Positions 14,700 through 21,526 of a stretch of 22,876 nt of DNA are shown in pieces. The DNA lies in contig CAYMWP010000075.1 of assembly GCA_964393895.1 (NCBI GenBank), positions 1 through 22,876 of the forward strand. The letters run 5' to 3'. Both the position numbers and the translations under genes were made by a program. Every line of letters starts with the position of its first letter. Positions within the stretch are counted from its first letter, which is position 1. The stretch is from B4-G1 sp964393895. GTDB lineage: Bacteria; Chloroflexota; Anaerolineae; B4-G1. The notes under the pieces were generated by a model that had not been told where the DNA came from, did no database searches, and worked only from the letters and a program-made list of their open reading frames with translations.

Positions 14700-15626
14700 A
14701 TGCAAATAGCTGTCGTAGGCGCGGGCGCGATGGGGAGCCTGTTCGGAGGCAAGCTGTCGGCGGTGGCGGAAGTGACGCTGCTCGACCCGTGGGCCGAGCA
14801 CGTGGTCGCCATGCAACGAGATGGCTTGTGCATCGCCGAGCTGGAAGGCAGCGAAACGATCGTCCCGGTGAGCGCCACCACCGATCCCACCGCCGTGCCA
14901 GAATCAGACCTGGTCATCATCTTTGTCAAAGCGCACGGTACGCGACAGGCCAGCCAGTGGGCGAGCAGCTTCCTGGCCACTGACGGGCTGGCATTGACCC
15001 TGCAAAACGGCGTCGGTAACAGCGAGGTGATGGCCGAACTGCTGGGCGCGGAGCGGGTGGTGGCTGGCGTCACCTCACACGGAGCGACTTTGCTGGGGCC
15101 AGGCCGGGTGCGCCACGCAGGCAAGGGGCCGACCCATATCGCCACGCGCTCCGAGATCGCCGGGAAGCTGGCAGGCGTGGAAGTCGTCTTTGAGCGAGCT
15201 GGATTCGAGGTGCATCTATCCACTGATCTGGACAGCCTGGTGTGGGGCAAGTTGATCATCAACGTGGGCATCAACGCTCTCACAGGTATCCTGCGCGTGC
15301 CCAACGGCCAATTGGTCGAGATCCCGGCCGCCGGCGAACTGATGGCCCAGGCTGTGGCAGAGGGTGTGGCTGTCTGCCAGGCCAAAGGCATCGAGCTGCC
15401 CTACGCCGACCCGCTGGATCGAGTGCAGCAAGTGGCCCGCGCCACGGCGACCAACCGGGCCTCGATGTTGCAGGACGTACTGCGCGGCGTTCCCACCGAG
15501 ATCGGCGTCATCAACGAGGCCATCGTCCGCGCCGGGAAACAACTGGGCGTGCCCACACCGGTCAATCAGTTCATCGCGACGACGATCCGGGCCATCGAGG
15601 GCAGCTACGCAACACGGGTAAGTTAA
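14700..15626 (+). CDS. panE: 2-dehydropantoate 2-reductase (ketopantoate reductase)
   Basis: Reduces ketopantoate to pantoate with NADPH, directly after PanB in the pathway. The Rossmann motif GAGAMG (7-12) is at the N-terminus. The substrate region has KLIINVGINALTGILRVPNG with the catalytic lysine, and the C-terminal helical domain contains RASMLQDVLRGVPTEIGVIN, typical of ApbA/PanE. I chose the ATG at 14700, with GAGGGAG 8 bases upstream; a GTG two codons earlier would sit too close to that site. Length is 308 residues. A strong terminator 25 bases after the stop closes the gntR-panB-panE unit. Confidence 0.94.
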   Translation: MQIAVVGAGAMGSLFGGKLSAVAEVTLLDPWAEHVVAMQRDGLCIAELEGSETIVPVSATTDPTAVPESDLVIIFVKAHGTRQASQWASSFLATDGLALTLQNGVGNSEVMAELLGAERVVAGVTSHGATLLGPGRVRHAGKGPTHIATRSEIAGKLAGVEVVFERAGFEVHLSTDLDSLVWGKLIINVGINALTGILRVPNGQLVEIPAAGELMAQAVAEGVAVCQAKGIELPYADPLDRVQQVARATATNRASMLQDVLRGVPTEIGVINEAIVRAGKQLGVPTPVNQFIATTIRAIEGSYATRVS

Positions 15627-15651
15627 GGGCACATCTGCTGCCGTCACTCTG

Positions 15652-15680
15652 CTCCCCGGGGATCGTTCCCGGGGAGTTTT
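15652..15680 (+). terminator. Rho-independent terminator after panE
   Basis: CTCCCCGGG-GATCGTT-CCCGGGGAG forms a perfect 9-bp stem followed by TTTTCTTG. It ends the gntR-panB-panE transcript, and its 3' end abuts the sfsA promoter. Confidence 0.92.
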
Positions 15681-15685
15681 CTTGC

Positions 15686-15713
15686 TTGTCATCCCCAGCG
15701 ACTATCGTATAAT
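15686..15713 (+). promoter_or_regulatory. sfsA promoter (leaderless transcript predicted)
   Basis: TTGTCA (15686-15691), a 16-base spacer and a perfect TATAAT (15708-15713) place the transcription start at about 15720-15721, which is the GTG start codon of sfsA. No Shine-Dalgarno site lies before the GTG. Confidence 0.75.
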
Positions 15714-15720
15714 CAAGCGC

Positions 15721-16410
15721 GTGAGACTGCCACTGTTGATAAGAGGCCGCTTTGTGCGGCGCGATAACCGTTTCCGCGTTACCGTCGAGATCGCGGGCCA
15801 GTCGGTCGCCGCTCATCTGCCCAACTCTGGGCGATTGACCGAGTTGCTGACCACAGGGCGGCCCTGCTGGCTGGCCGAGTTCGACGATCCTCGGCGCAAG
15901 ACCCGCTTCGATCTCACGTTGGTGGAGTACGCCGATATACTCGTTTCTGTGGACGCGCGGCTCCCCAATCGCCTTTTTGCCGAGGCGCTGGATGAGGGGC
16001 GGTTAGGGCCGTTCGTTGACTATACCAGTTTTGAGCGAGAGGTGTGGTTCGGTGAGAGCCGGCTGGACTTTTGCTTGAGTGGGCCAGACGATGTCTGTTG
16101 GGTAGAGGTCAAGTCGGTGACTCTCGTTGATGACAGTGTGGCCCGCTTCCCCGATGCCCCCACCGCTCGCGGCGTGCGGCATTTGAAAGAGTTGGTCGCG
16201 GCGGCGGACGCGGGAGAGCGGGCTGCCATAGCCTTCGTCATCCAGCGAGCCGATGTTCGCTGTTTCGCTCCCCACGACCAGGCGGACGCGGCCTTTGGCA
16301 TGGCGCTGCGAGAGGCGGCCCGCGCCGGTGTCGGCGTCTATGCTTGGACGTGTGAGGTCGGTTTGGAGGAGATAACGATTGCCGAGAGGGTCCCGGTCGA
16401 ATTGATGTAA
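15721..16410 (+). CDS. sfsA: SfsA family protein (sugar fermentation stimulation protein homologue)
   Basis: SfsA proteins have an N-terminal OB-like fold and a C-terminal PD-(D/E)XK nuclease-like domain, and bind DNA; the cellular role is uncertain. Diagnostic segments are AHLPNSGRLTELL (31-43), SRLDFCL (113-119) and CWVEVKSVTLV (126-136), where the E-x-K of the nuclease motif lies. ARFPDAPTARGVRHLKEL (141-158) follows. The 229-residue length from the GTG at 15721 matches the family. A TTG at 15682 would add 13 residues but lies before the predicted transcription start and within the promoter. The gene appears leaderless. A long perfect hairpin begins at its stop codon. Confidence 0.93.
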   Translation: MRLPLLIRGRFVRRDNRFRVTVEIAGQSVAAHLPNSGRLTELLTTGRPCWLAEFDDPRRKTRFDLTLVEYADILVSVDARLPNRLFAEALDEGRLGPFVDYTSFEREVWFGESRLDFCLSGPDDVCWVEVKSVTLVDDSVARFPDAPTARGVRHLKELVAAADAGERAAIAFVIQRADVRCFAPHDQADAAFGMALREAARAGVGVYAWTCEVGLEEITIAERVPVELM

Positions 16411-16442
16411 GAAACCAGGTTTTTGGCAAAAACCTGGTTTCT
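16410..16442. repeat. Perfect 15-bp hairpin between sfsA and the IMPase gene
   Basis: AGAAACCAGGTTTTT-GGC-AAAAACCTGGTTTCT begins at the last base of the sfsA stop. The stem is perfect on both strands, with a three-base loop and internal T- and A-runs. It could act as a terminator or be a dispersed palindromic element. The IMPase start lies only 21 bases beyond it, with no room for a separate promoter. Confidence 0.7.
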
Positions 16443-16463
16443 CTTGGTGAGTGGAGGTCACAG

Positions 16464-17240
16464 ATGCTACAAACTGCCATCGAAGCAGCGCAACAAGCCG
16501 GTAAGGTGATCGCCGCGCGCTACCCGGCCGGGCGCGACGTCACCATCAAGGGCTACCGCGACATTGTCACCGAGACCGACATCGCCGCGGAGGCCATCAT
16601 TTTGGGTCTGATCCGCGGCCGCTTCCCCGATCACGCCATTCTCTCCGAGGAGGCCGGGGGTGGCAAAGTCGGCGCTGGCTACACCTGGGTCGTGGATCCG
16701 CTGGATGGGACGACCAATTACGCGCACCGCATCCCTGTTTTCGCTGTCTCCATCGCTCTGCTGGAGGATGGTGAGCCGCTCGTCGGCGTCATCCACGACC
16801 CGCTGCGCGACCAGACGTTCGTGGCGGAGCGCGGTGAGGGGGCTGCGCTCAATGGCGCGCCTGGGAAGCGCGAGCGGCCGATGCGCGTCAGCCGCGTGGC
16901 GCGCCTGGATCACACAGTGATAGGGGCGGACTGGGCGCGCAGCGACGAGCGGCGCAGCCGGGTGCTAGCCTATCTGGCCCAGGTAGCCCCGCGCTGTGGT
17001 ACGATTCGTGTGTTAGGGTCGGCGACGCTGGCGCTGGCCTACGTGGCGGCCGGTTGGCTGGATGCTTACTTTCACCTGGCGTTAAAGCCGTGGGACACGG
17101 CGGCCGGGATGCTCCTCGTCGCCGAGGCGGGCGGGCGCTGTACCACGTTGGAGGGGGAGCCGGGCCGCGTGGATGCGCCGGGCCGCCTGGCGACGAACGG
17201 GTTGATCCACGATGAGTTGCTGGGCATACTTGGGGGGTGA
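16464..17240 (+). CDS. Inositol monophosphatase family protein
   Basis: Metal-dependent phosphatase that hydrolyses inositol monophosphates or related phosphomonoesters; family members also act on fructose-1,6-bisphosphate, histidinol phosphate or PAP. The metal-binding motifs are complete: E62/E63 in SEEAG, D78 and D81 in DPLDGTTN (78-85), and the C-terminal WDTAAGMLLVAEAGG. The 258-residue length is typical of the SuhB-like branch. GTGGAGG precedes the ATG by 6 bases. It lies just after the hairpin ending sfsA and probably depends on read-through from the sfsA promoter. The exact substrate cannot be assigned. Confidence 0.92.
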   Translation: MLQTAIEAAQQAGKVIAARYPAGRDVTIKGYRDIVTETDIAAEAIILGLIRGRFPDHAILSEEAGGGKVGAGYTWVVDPLDGTTNYAHRIPVFAVSIALLEDGEPLVGVIHDPLRDQTFVAERGEGAALNGAPGKRERPMRVSRVARLDHTVIGADWARSDERRSRVLAYLAQVAPRCGTIRVLGSATLALAYVAAGWLDAYFHLALKPWDTAAGMLLVAEAGGRCTTLEGEPGRVDAPGRLATNGLIHDELLGILGG

Positions 17241-17262
17241 CTCGACCAACCTTCATCCTATT

Positions 17263-17290
17263 CCTCCGCGCTCTCTGCGTCCCTGCGGTG
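17263..17290. repeat. Intergenic repeat fragment, CTCTCTGCGTCC type
   Basis: CCTCCGCGCTCTCTGCGTCC (17263-17282) followed by CTGCGGTG resembles one arm of the elements at 1139-1247 and 4405-4470. No opposite arm is visible, so this is a half-copy or an eroded remnant. Confidence 0.4.
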
Positions 17291-17321
17291 CGCTAGTGCC
17301 GGGCGCCTGAGCAGTCACGAT

Positions 17322-17350
17322 TTGACAACTTGCCACAATCGGGTTATACT
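17322..17350 (+). promoter_or_regulatory. Promoter of the GntR/UTRA-carbamoyltransferase operon
   Basis: TTGACA (17322-17327), a 17-base spacer and TATACT (17345-17350) predict a start near 17357. This gives a 42-base leader before the regulator gene and probably drives the whole operon through carbamate kinase. Confidence 0.85.
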
Positions 17351-17356
17351 CGCGGT

Positions 17357-17380
17357 TGTCAGACGTCAGACGTCCGGACA
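17357..17380. promoter_or_regulatory. GACGTC-rich element at the transcription start, operator candidate
   Basis: TGTC (17357-17360) and GACA (17377-17380) bracket a tandem AGACGTC-AGACGTC (17361-17374) and the palindrome GTCCGGAC (17372-17379). It sits exactly at the predicted start site, where an autoregulating GntR/UTRA protein would bind. Similar motifs at 19208-19267 leave a dispersed-repeat origin possible. Confidence 0.45.
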
Positions 17381-17398
17381 TTTGGAACGGTAATCGAA

Positions 17399-18127
17399 AT
17401 GCATGCTCCCAAGCTTGACCGCCGACCACTCTACACCCAGGCTTACGACTGGCTACTCGCCCTTATTCGTGAAGAAGAGTTGCAGCCTGGCGACCAGTTG
17501 CCCTCCGAGACGCAACTGGCGGGTTGTTTGGGCATCTCCCGTACCACCCTGCGCGAAGCGCTCCACTTGCTGGTGGAAGAGGGAGCCATCGTTCGCCGCC
17601 AGGGGCTGGGCACCTTTGTCGCCGCTGACCACCATTTGGAGAGCGGCCTGGAACGGTTGGAAAGCGTCCTGGCCCTGGCTGCCCGGCAGGGGATGGCGGC
17701 TCAGGTGAGTGACCTCTCGGTCGACGTCGTCGAGGCGGGCCGCGCGTTGGCCGAGCGGTTGGGGGTTGAGCGAGGCGATTCTCTTACCCGCGTTTGCCGC
17801 ACCATTCTGGTACAAGATCAGCCCGTCGCCTATATGGAGGATCTGGTCCCAGCTTGCCAATTGGCTCTGCAAGACCTGGACGAGACTTTTGCCGGTTCGG
17901 TCCTCGATTTCCTGCGCCAGCGGTGCGGCGCGCGCATCCAGGAAGCGCTGGCCGACATCACCGCTATCCGGGTCGATACTTCTCTGGCCAGTCGGTTGGG
18001 AATCTCCCCTGGCGCGGCAGTGCTTCTGCTGGAGGAAACCTTATTCGATGCCAGTGGAACGCCCATCGGGTTCTCCCGCAACTATTTTGTGCCTGACCGG
18101 TTCCGTTTCCACGTGATCAGACGCTGA
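17399..18127 (+). CDS. GntR family transcriptional regulator, UTRA (HutC-type) effector domain
   Basis: Metabolite-responsive regulator. The winged helix-turn-helix spans about residues 9-75 (ELQPGDQLPSETQLAGCLGI, SRTTLREALHLLVEEGAI and RRQGLGTFVA). The UTRA ligand-binding domain spans about 85-240. Its end (FDASGTPIGFSRNYFVPDRF, 216-235) is characteristic of HutC-type proteins. The ATG at 17399 gives 242 residues; the upstream ribosome-binding site is weak. It is first in the operon, 31 bases before the first carbamoyltransferase. It most likely represses the downstream catabolic genes until an imported substrate or intermediate binds. The ligand is unknown. Confidence 0.93.
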   Translation: MHAPKLDRRPLYTQAYDWLLALIREEELQPGDQLPSETQLAGCLGISRTTLREALHLLVEEGAIVRRQGLGTFVAADHHLESGLERLESVLALAARQGMAAQVSDLSVDVVEAGRALAERLGVERGDSLTRVCRTILVQDQPVAYMEDLVPACQLALQDLDETFAGSVLDFLRQRCGARIQEALADITAIRVDTSLASRLGISPGAAVLLLEETLFDASGTPIGFSRNYFVPDRFRFHVIRR

Positions 18128-18158
18128 ACATTCAAATCTAATTTTTAGGAGGTTGACG

Positions 18159-19205
18159 ATGAAAACAGATTCTTTCCGCGGACGTGACTTTATCACCTTG
18201 TTGGAATGGAGCAAAGAAGAAGTCGAAACTATTCTGGATGTGGCGCTGGACCTCAAACGCCGCTATGCGATAGGCGAGCTTCACGATCACATCCTACGGG
18301 CCAAGACCTTGTTCATGGTCTTTTACAATCAATCCTTGCGCACGCGCAACTCGTTCGAGGCCGGGATGACCCAGTTGGGCGGCCACGCCCATTTCCTGGA
18401 TCCCAGCAAGATTTACACTCCCGCCCTGCCCGGCAAAGAGGTGGCCTATTCCACCGAGCGCGTCTCCGACGTGGCGCGGGTATTGGCTCGCATGGGCGAT
18501 GCCATCTCCATCCGCTGCTACGGCGACCCGGTGGATTGGACCTACGGCGGGGCCAACGAGATGATCCGCAACTTTGCCTACTGGGCCGATATTCCCGTCC
18601 TCAACATGGAGTGCGACAAGTACCATCCCTTCCAGGCCCTGGCCGACGTGTTGACAGTCAAGGAAAAGTTCGGTAGTTTCAAGGGCACAAAATTCGTAAT
18701 GTCCTGGGCCTATTCCCCCAGCGTCCACAAACCCCGTGCGGTGCCGCAGAGCGCCATCATCGCCGCCAGCATGATGGGCTGCGACATGGTCCTGGCTCGT
18801 CCGCCGGAGATGGCGCTCGACCCCGAGGTCATCGCCGCCTGCGAAAAGTACGCCGAGATGAATGGCTCTTCCTTCGAGGTGACGGATGACTTTATGGGGG
18901 CCGCCGAAGGCGCTCACGTCCTCTATCCCAAGGCTTGGGCTGCCACCCCTATCTTCCAGCCCCCCGTCGGTGAGAACGATCCGCAAAAGACGCAAGAGAT
19001 ATTCGATGGCTACAAGGACTGGAAGGCCACGCGCGAGTACATGGAACTGGCTGACCCCAACGCCATCTATATGCACTGTCTGCCCGCCGACCGGGGTTGG
19101 GAGGTCGAGGATGACGTCATTGACGGCCCGCAGTCGGCGGCCTTCGACGAGGCCGAGAACCGGCTGCACGTGCAGAAGGCGGTCATGAGCCTGGTGATGC
19201 GGTAG
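18159..19205 (+). CDS. Knotted-type carbamoyltransferase (AOTCase/YgeW-like), paralogue 1
   Basis: Transcarbamylase that moves a carbamoyl group between carbamoyl phosphate and an amine. The carbamoyl-phosphate motif is SLRTR (59-63), HPFQALAD (156-163) holds the HPxQ motif, and HCLP is at 306-309. It lacks the DxxxSMG loop of ornithine carbamoyltransferase. Instead it has AYSPSVHKP (184-192) and VLYPKAW (254-260), which I associate with the knotted N-acetylornithine carbamoyltransferase/YgeW group. HCLPAD matches YgeW, but the end (EAENRLHVQKAVM) matches AOTCase. The carboxylated lysine of AOTCase seems to be replaced (GWEVED). Length is 348 residues. TAGGAGG lies 6 bases before the ATG. The substrate is unknown; with carbamate kinase downstream, a catabolic direction is likely. 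Confidence 0.88.
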   Translation: MKTDSFRGRDFITLLEWSKEEVETILDVALDLKRRYAIGELHDHILRAKTLFMVFYNQSLRTRNSFEAGMTQLGGHAHFLDPSKIYTPALPGKEVAYSTERVSDVARVLARMGDAISIRCYGDPVDWTYGGANEMIRNFAYWADIPVLNMECDKYHPFQALADVLTVKEKFGSFKGTKFVMSWAYSPSVHKPRAVPQSAIIAASMMGCDMVLARPPEMALDPEVIAACEKYAEMNGSSFEVTDDFMGAAEGAHVLYPKAWAATPIFQPPVGENDPQKTQEIFDGYKDWKATREYMELADPNAIYMHCLPADRGWEVEDDVIDGPQSAAFDEAENRLHVQKAVMSLVMR

Positions 19206-19207
19206 AA

Positions 19208-19267
19208 AAGTCCGATGTCCAACGTCCGAGGGCCGTGTTTGACGGTGCAACCCCAGACATCGGACTT
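19208..19267. repeat. Inverted repeat between the two carbamoyltransferase genes
   Basis: AAGTCCGATGTC (19208-19219) and GACATCGGACTT (19256-19267) are perfectly complementary over 12 bases with a 36-base spacer. There is no T-tract. The GTCCGA/GACGTC words recall the element at 17357-17380. It may be a dispersed repeat or an mRNA structure that sets the ratio of the two enzymes. Confidence 0.6.
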
Positions 19268-19307
19268 GCGACGTAAGATGTGAGATATAGGGCGCTGGAG
19301 GAAAATG

Positions 19308-20345
19308 ATGGATCTATACGGACGTGATTTCATCTGTACCCAAGACTGGAAGGTTGAGGAACTGATGGCGGCGCTAGAGTTGGCCGCCAAGATGAAGCGG
19401 GATCGCTTCTCCGACCGCTGGACGAGCATCCTGAAACATCGGACTTTTCTGATGTTCTTTTACAACCCCTCGGTGCGCACCCGCCTCTCGTTCGAGGCGG
19501 CGGCCACCGAGCTGGGCGGCCACGCGCAGTTCATGACTCCCTCGGCCGGTCGCTTCAAAACAGAACAACAGGCCGGGGAGACGATCGAGGACGCGGCCCA
19601 GGTGATGGCCCGCTACGTGGCCGGCATCGGCATCCGCATCCTGGAGGACAAGGTCCCCTACTACGGCGCAGGCGACGAGATGCTGCTGGAATACGCCCAA
19701 TGGTCGAGCGTGCCCATCATCAACATGGCCGACGACCGCTTCCATCCCTGCCAGGCGTTGGCGGATGTGATGGGCTGGGCCGAGTGGTACGGCGAGGGGC
19801 CTGGCCGCCCGGACTTTGCGGCCCTGTGCGGCAAGAAATTCCTACTCAGTTGGGGTTCCGGCGCGCTGGCCCGCTCCTGGTGCTCGGTGCAGGCCGCGCT
19901 CCTCATCGCCTCTCGGCTTGGTATGCAAGTCACGATGGCTCACCCCGGGGGATATGACCTCGACCCGGAGGTCGTCGAGTGGACCAAGCAAAACTGCGCC
20001 GCCAACGAGACCGACTTTGAGGTTGTCCACGACCCAGACAGCGGCTACGAGGGGGCGCACGTCGTCTATTCCCGCAACTGGGTCAGCTCGGCTGCCTACC
20101 AGGACGGCGTGCTTCAGAAGCAAGCTGAGATTGAGAAAGCGATGGCTTACACTGGTTGGACGACGACGACCGAGCGTATGAGTAAAACCGACAATGCCAT
20201 CTTTACCCACCCGATGCCGGTTGACCGGGGCAGCGAGGTGACTGACGAGGTGGCCTCCGGCCCCCGCTCCGCCATTTACGACATTGCCGAGAACCGGCTG
20301 CACGTCCAGAAGGCAGTGATGGCGCTGACGATGGGGAATGTGTAG
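19308..20345 (+). CDS. Knotted-type carbamoyltransferase (AOTCase-like), paralogue 2
   Basis: Second transcarbamylase, clearly homologous to paralogue 1 but divergent. It has SVRTR (55-59), HPCQALAD (146-153), a glycine-rich loop SWGSGALARS (181-190) where paralogue 1 has AYSPSVHKP, and VVYSRNW (252-258). The active-site HCLP motif reads HPMP (301-304), closer to the HPLP of aspartate carbamoyltransferase. It ends AENRLHVQKAVMAL. I start at the second ATG (19308), with GGAGG 6 bases upstream; the ATG at 19305 is too close to that site. Length is 345 residues. It lies 102 bases after paralogue 1 and 10 before carbamate kinase. The two may use different substrates or form a mixed complex; an oxamate-, ureide- or amino-acid-type acceptor is possible. 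Confidence 0.87.
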   Translation: MDLYGRDFICTQDWKVEELMAALELAAKMKRDRFSDRWTSILKHRTFLMFFYNPSVRTRLSFEAAATELGGHAQFMTPSAGRFKTEQQAGETIEDAAQVMARYVAGIGIRILEDKVPYYGAGDEMLLEYAQWSSVPIINMADDRFHPCQALADVMGWAEWYGEGPGRPDFAALCGKKFLLSWGSGALARSWCSVQAALLIASRLGMQVTMAHPGGYDLDPEVVEWTKQNCAANETDFEVVHDPDSGYEGAHVVYSRNWVSSAAYQDGVLQKQAEIEKAMAYTGWTTTTERMSKTDNAIFTHPMPVDRGSEVTDEVASGPRSAIYDIAENRLHVQKAVMALTMGNV

Positions 20346-20355
20346 GGGGAAACGC

Positions 20356-21309
20356 ATGAACGAGACACGCAAACTCGCCGTCGTTGCCATAGGCGGCAAT
20401 TCACTCATTTTGGACAAACAACACGAGGACGTGGCTTCTCAGTGGAGTGCTGTACAGGAGACCTGCAAACATATCGCCGACATGATCGAGCGCGGTTGGA
20501 ACCTGATCATCACCCACGGGAACGGCCCGCAAGTGGGCTTTATCCTGCGCCGGAACGAGCTGGCTGCGCACGAGGTGCACACCACGCCGTTGGACCTGAT
20601 TGGCGCGGACACCCAGGGCTCTATCGGCTACATGATCGCCCAGGCATTGGACAACGAGTTCAGACAACGCGGAATCAATCGGCCGATTGCCAGCGTGGTG
20701 ACTCGGGTACTGGTAGACCGGGATGATCCCGCCTTTCAAAACCCCACCAAGGGGATCGGCGGCTTTACCACCGAGCAAGATGCACGCAAGTTTGAGGACG
20801 ATGGCTGGCGCGTGGTCGAGGACGCTGGACGGGGTTGGCGTCGTGTCATCGCCTCCCCCATCCCGCTCGAGATCGTGGAGTTGGAAGCCATCCGCACCCT
20901 GGTGGAGCAGGGATTCGTCGTCATCGCCGTGGGCGGCGGCGGCATCCCGGTGATCGAAGACGAGCACGGGGGCCTGGTCGGCACACGGGCCGTGATTGAC
21001 AAGGACCGGGCCACCAGCCTGTTGGCGCAAAAGCTCAAGGTAGACCTGTTCCTCATTTCGACGGCCGTTTCCCAGGTAGCTATCAACTTTAACGAGCCGG
21101 ACCAACGATGGCTGGACGAGATGACGGCCGACGAGGCCCGCGCCTACCAGGCCGAGGGACACTTTAAGCCTGGCAGTATGGGGCCCAAGATCGAAGCGGT
21201 GCTTTCTTTCCTGGATGCGCACCCGGCTGGCAAAGCGCTCATCACCGATCCACCCAACATTGCGAACGCGCTGGAGGGCAAAAGCGGCACCTGGATGACT
21301 TGCCAGTGA
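20356..21309 (+). CDS. arcC: Carbamate kinase
   Basis: Converts carbamoyl phosphate plus ADP to ATP and carbamate, which decays to ammonia and CO2; this is the energy-yielding last step of arginine, agmatine, allantoin and purine fermentations. Family motifs are present: AIGGNSL (11-17), THGNGPQVG (53-61), the lid region with SPIPLEIVE, AVGGGGIPV, AVIDKDRATSLLA and FKPGSMGPKIEA. The 317-residue length is standard. The ATG at 20356 follows AGGGGGAAA; an earlier GTG at 20338 would overlap the upstream gene. It sits directly behind two transcarbamylases, so it should consume the carbamoyl phosphate they release. I use arcC in the general sense; no arginine deiminase is present. Confidence 0.95.
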   Translation: MNETRKLAVVAIGGNSLILDKQHEDVASQWSAVQETCKHIADMIERGWNLIITHGNGPQVGFILRRNELAAHEVHTTPLDLIGADTQGSIGYMIAQALDNEFRQRGINRPIASVVTRVLVDRDDPAFQNPTKGIGGFTTEQDARKFEDDGWRVVEDAGRGWRRVIASPIPLEIVELEAIRTLVEQGFVVIAVGGGGIPVIEDEHGGLVGTRAVIDKDRATSLLAQKLKVDLFLISTAVSQVAINFNEPDQRWLDEMTADEARAYQAEGHFKPGSMGPKIEAVLSFLDAHPAGKALITDPPNIANALEGKSGTWMTCQ

Positions 21310-21329
21310 TTTGGACAGTGTGGTATACT
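21300..21329 (+). promoter_or_regulatory. Promoter upstream of the BMP lipoprotein gene
   Basis: TTGCCA (21300-21305), an 18-base spacer and TATACT (21324-21329) with an extended TG at -15/-14 (TGGTATACT) predict a start near 21336. The -35 lies in the last codons of the carbamate kinase gene. This would give the binding protein its own, stronger transcript. Confidence 0.65.
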
Positions 21330-21526
21330 ACAGCCACCTGGCTCTGAAAGCCCGGATTTGTACAGCGATTCTTCACCTGAAACCGCAACCCGTCTCGACA
21401 ACTATCCATTTGGGCTGGACGACGATCCCAATAAATGCTGGTTAAGGAGGTGGTGCCCCGGAAACGACGATCTTTGGCCTTGACCCATTTGCCCTTTAAC
21501 CCACTACCATTTAAGGAGGAAAAGAA
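21330..21526 (+). other. Long untranslated leader of the BMP lipoprotein gene
   Basis: About 190 bases separate the predicted promoter from the ATG with no credible ORF. It contains a small hairpin GGCT-CTGAA-AGCC (21340-21352) and a Shine-Dalgarno-like TTAAGGAGG (21441-21449) without a well-spaced start. The true TTTAAGGAGG lies at 21509-21518. I recognise no known riboswitch class, and no T-tract terminator is visible. Confidence 0.4.

Noticed and set aside
15682..15720. sfsA start at the TTG at 15682
   Set aside because: It lies upstream of and within the promoter boxes and would precede the predicted transcription start; the GTG at 15721 matches the family N-terminus.
18159..20345. Ornithine or aspartate carbamoyltransferases of primary metabolism (argF/pyrB)
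   Set aside because: Both lack the ornithine-binding SMG loop and standard STRTR form, carry knotted-group loop features, and stand next to carbamate kinase with no arg or pyr genes.
21449..21526. Upstream ORF from GTG after TTAAGGAGG in the BMP leader
   Set aside because: The GTG is only two bases from the ribosome-binding site, the peptide has no recognisable features, and it runs into the lipoprotein gene out of frame.
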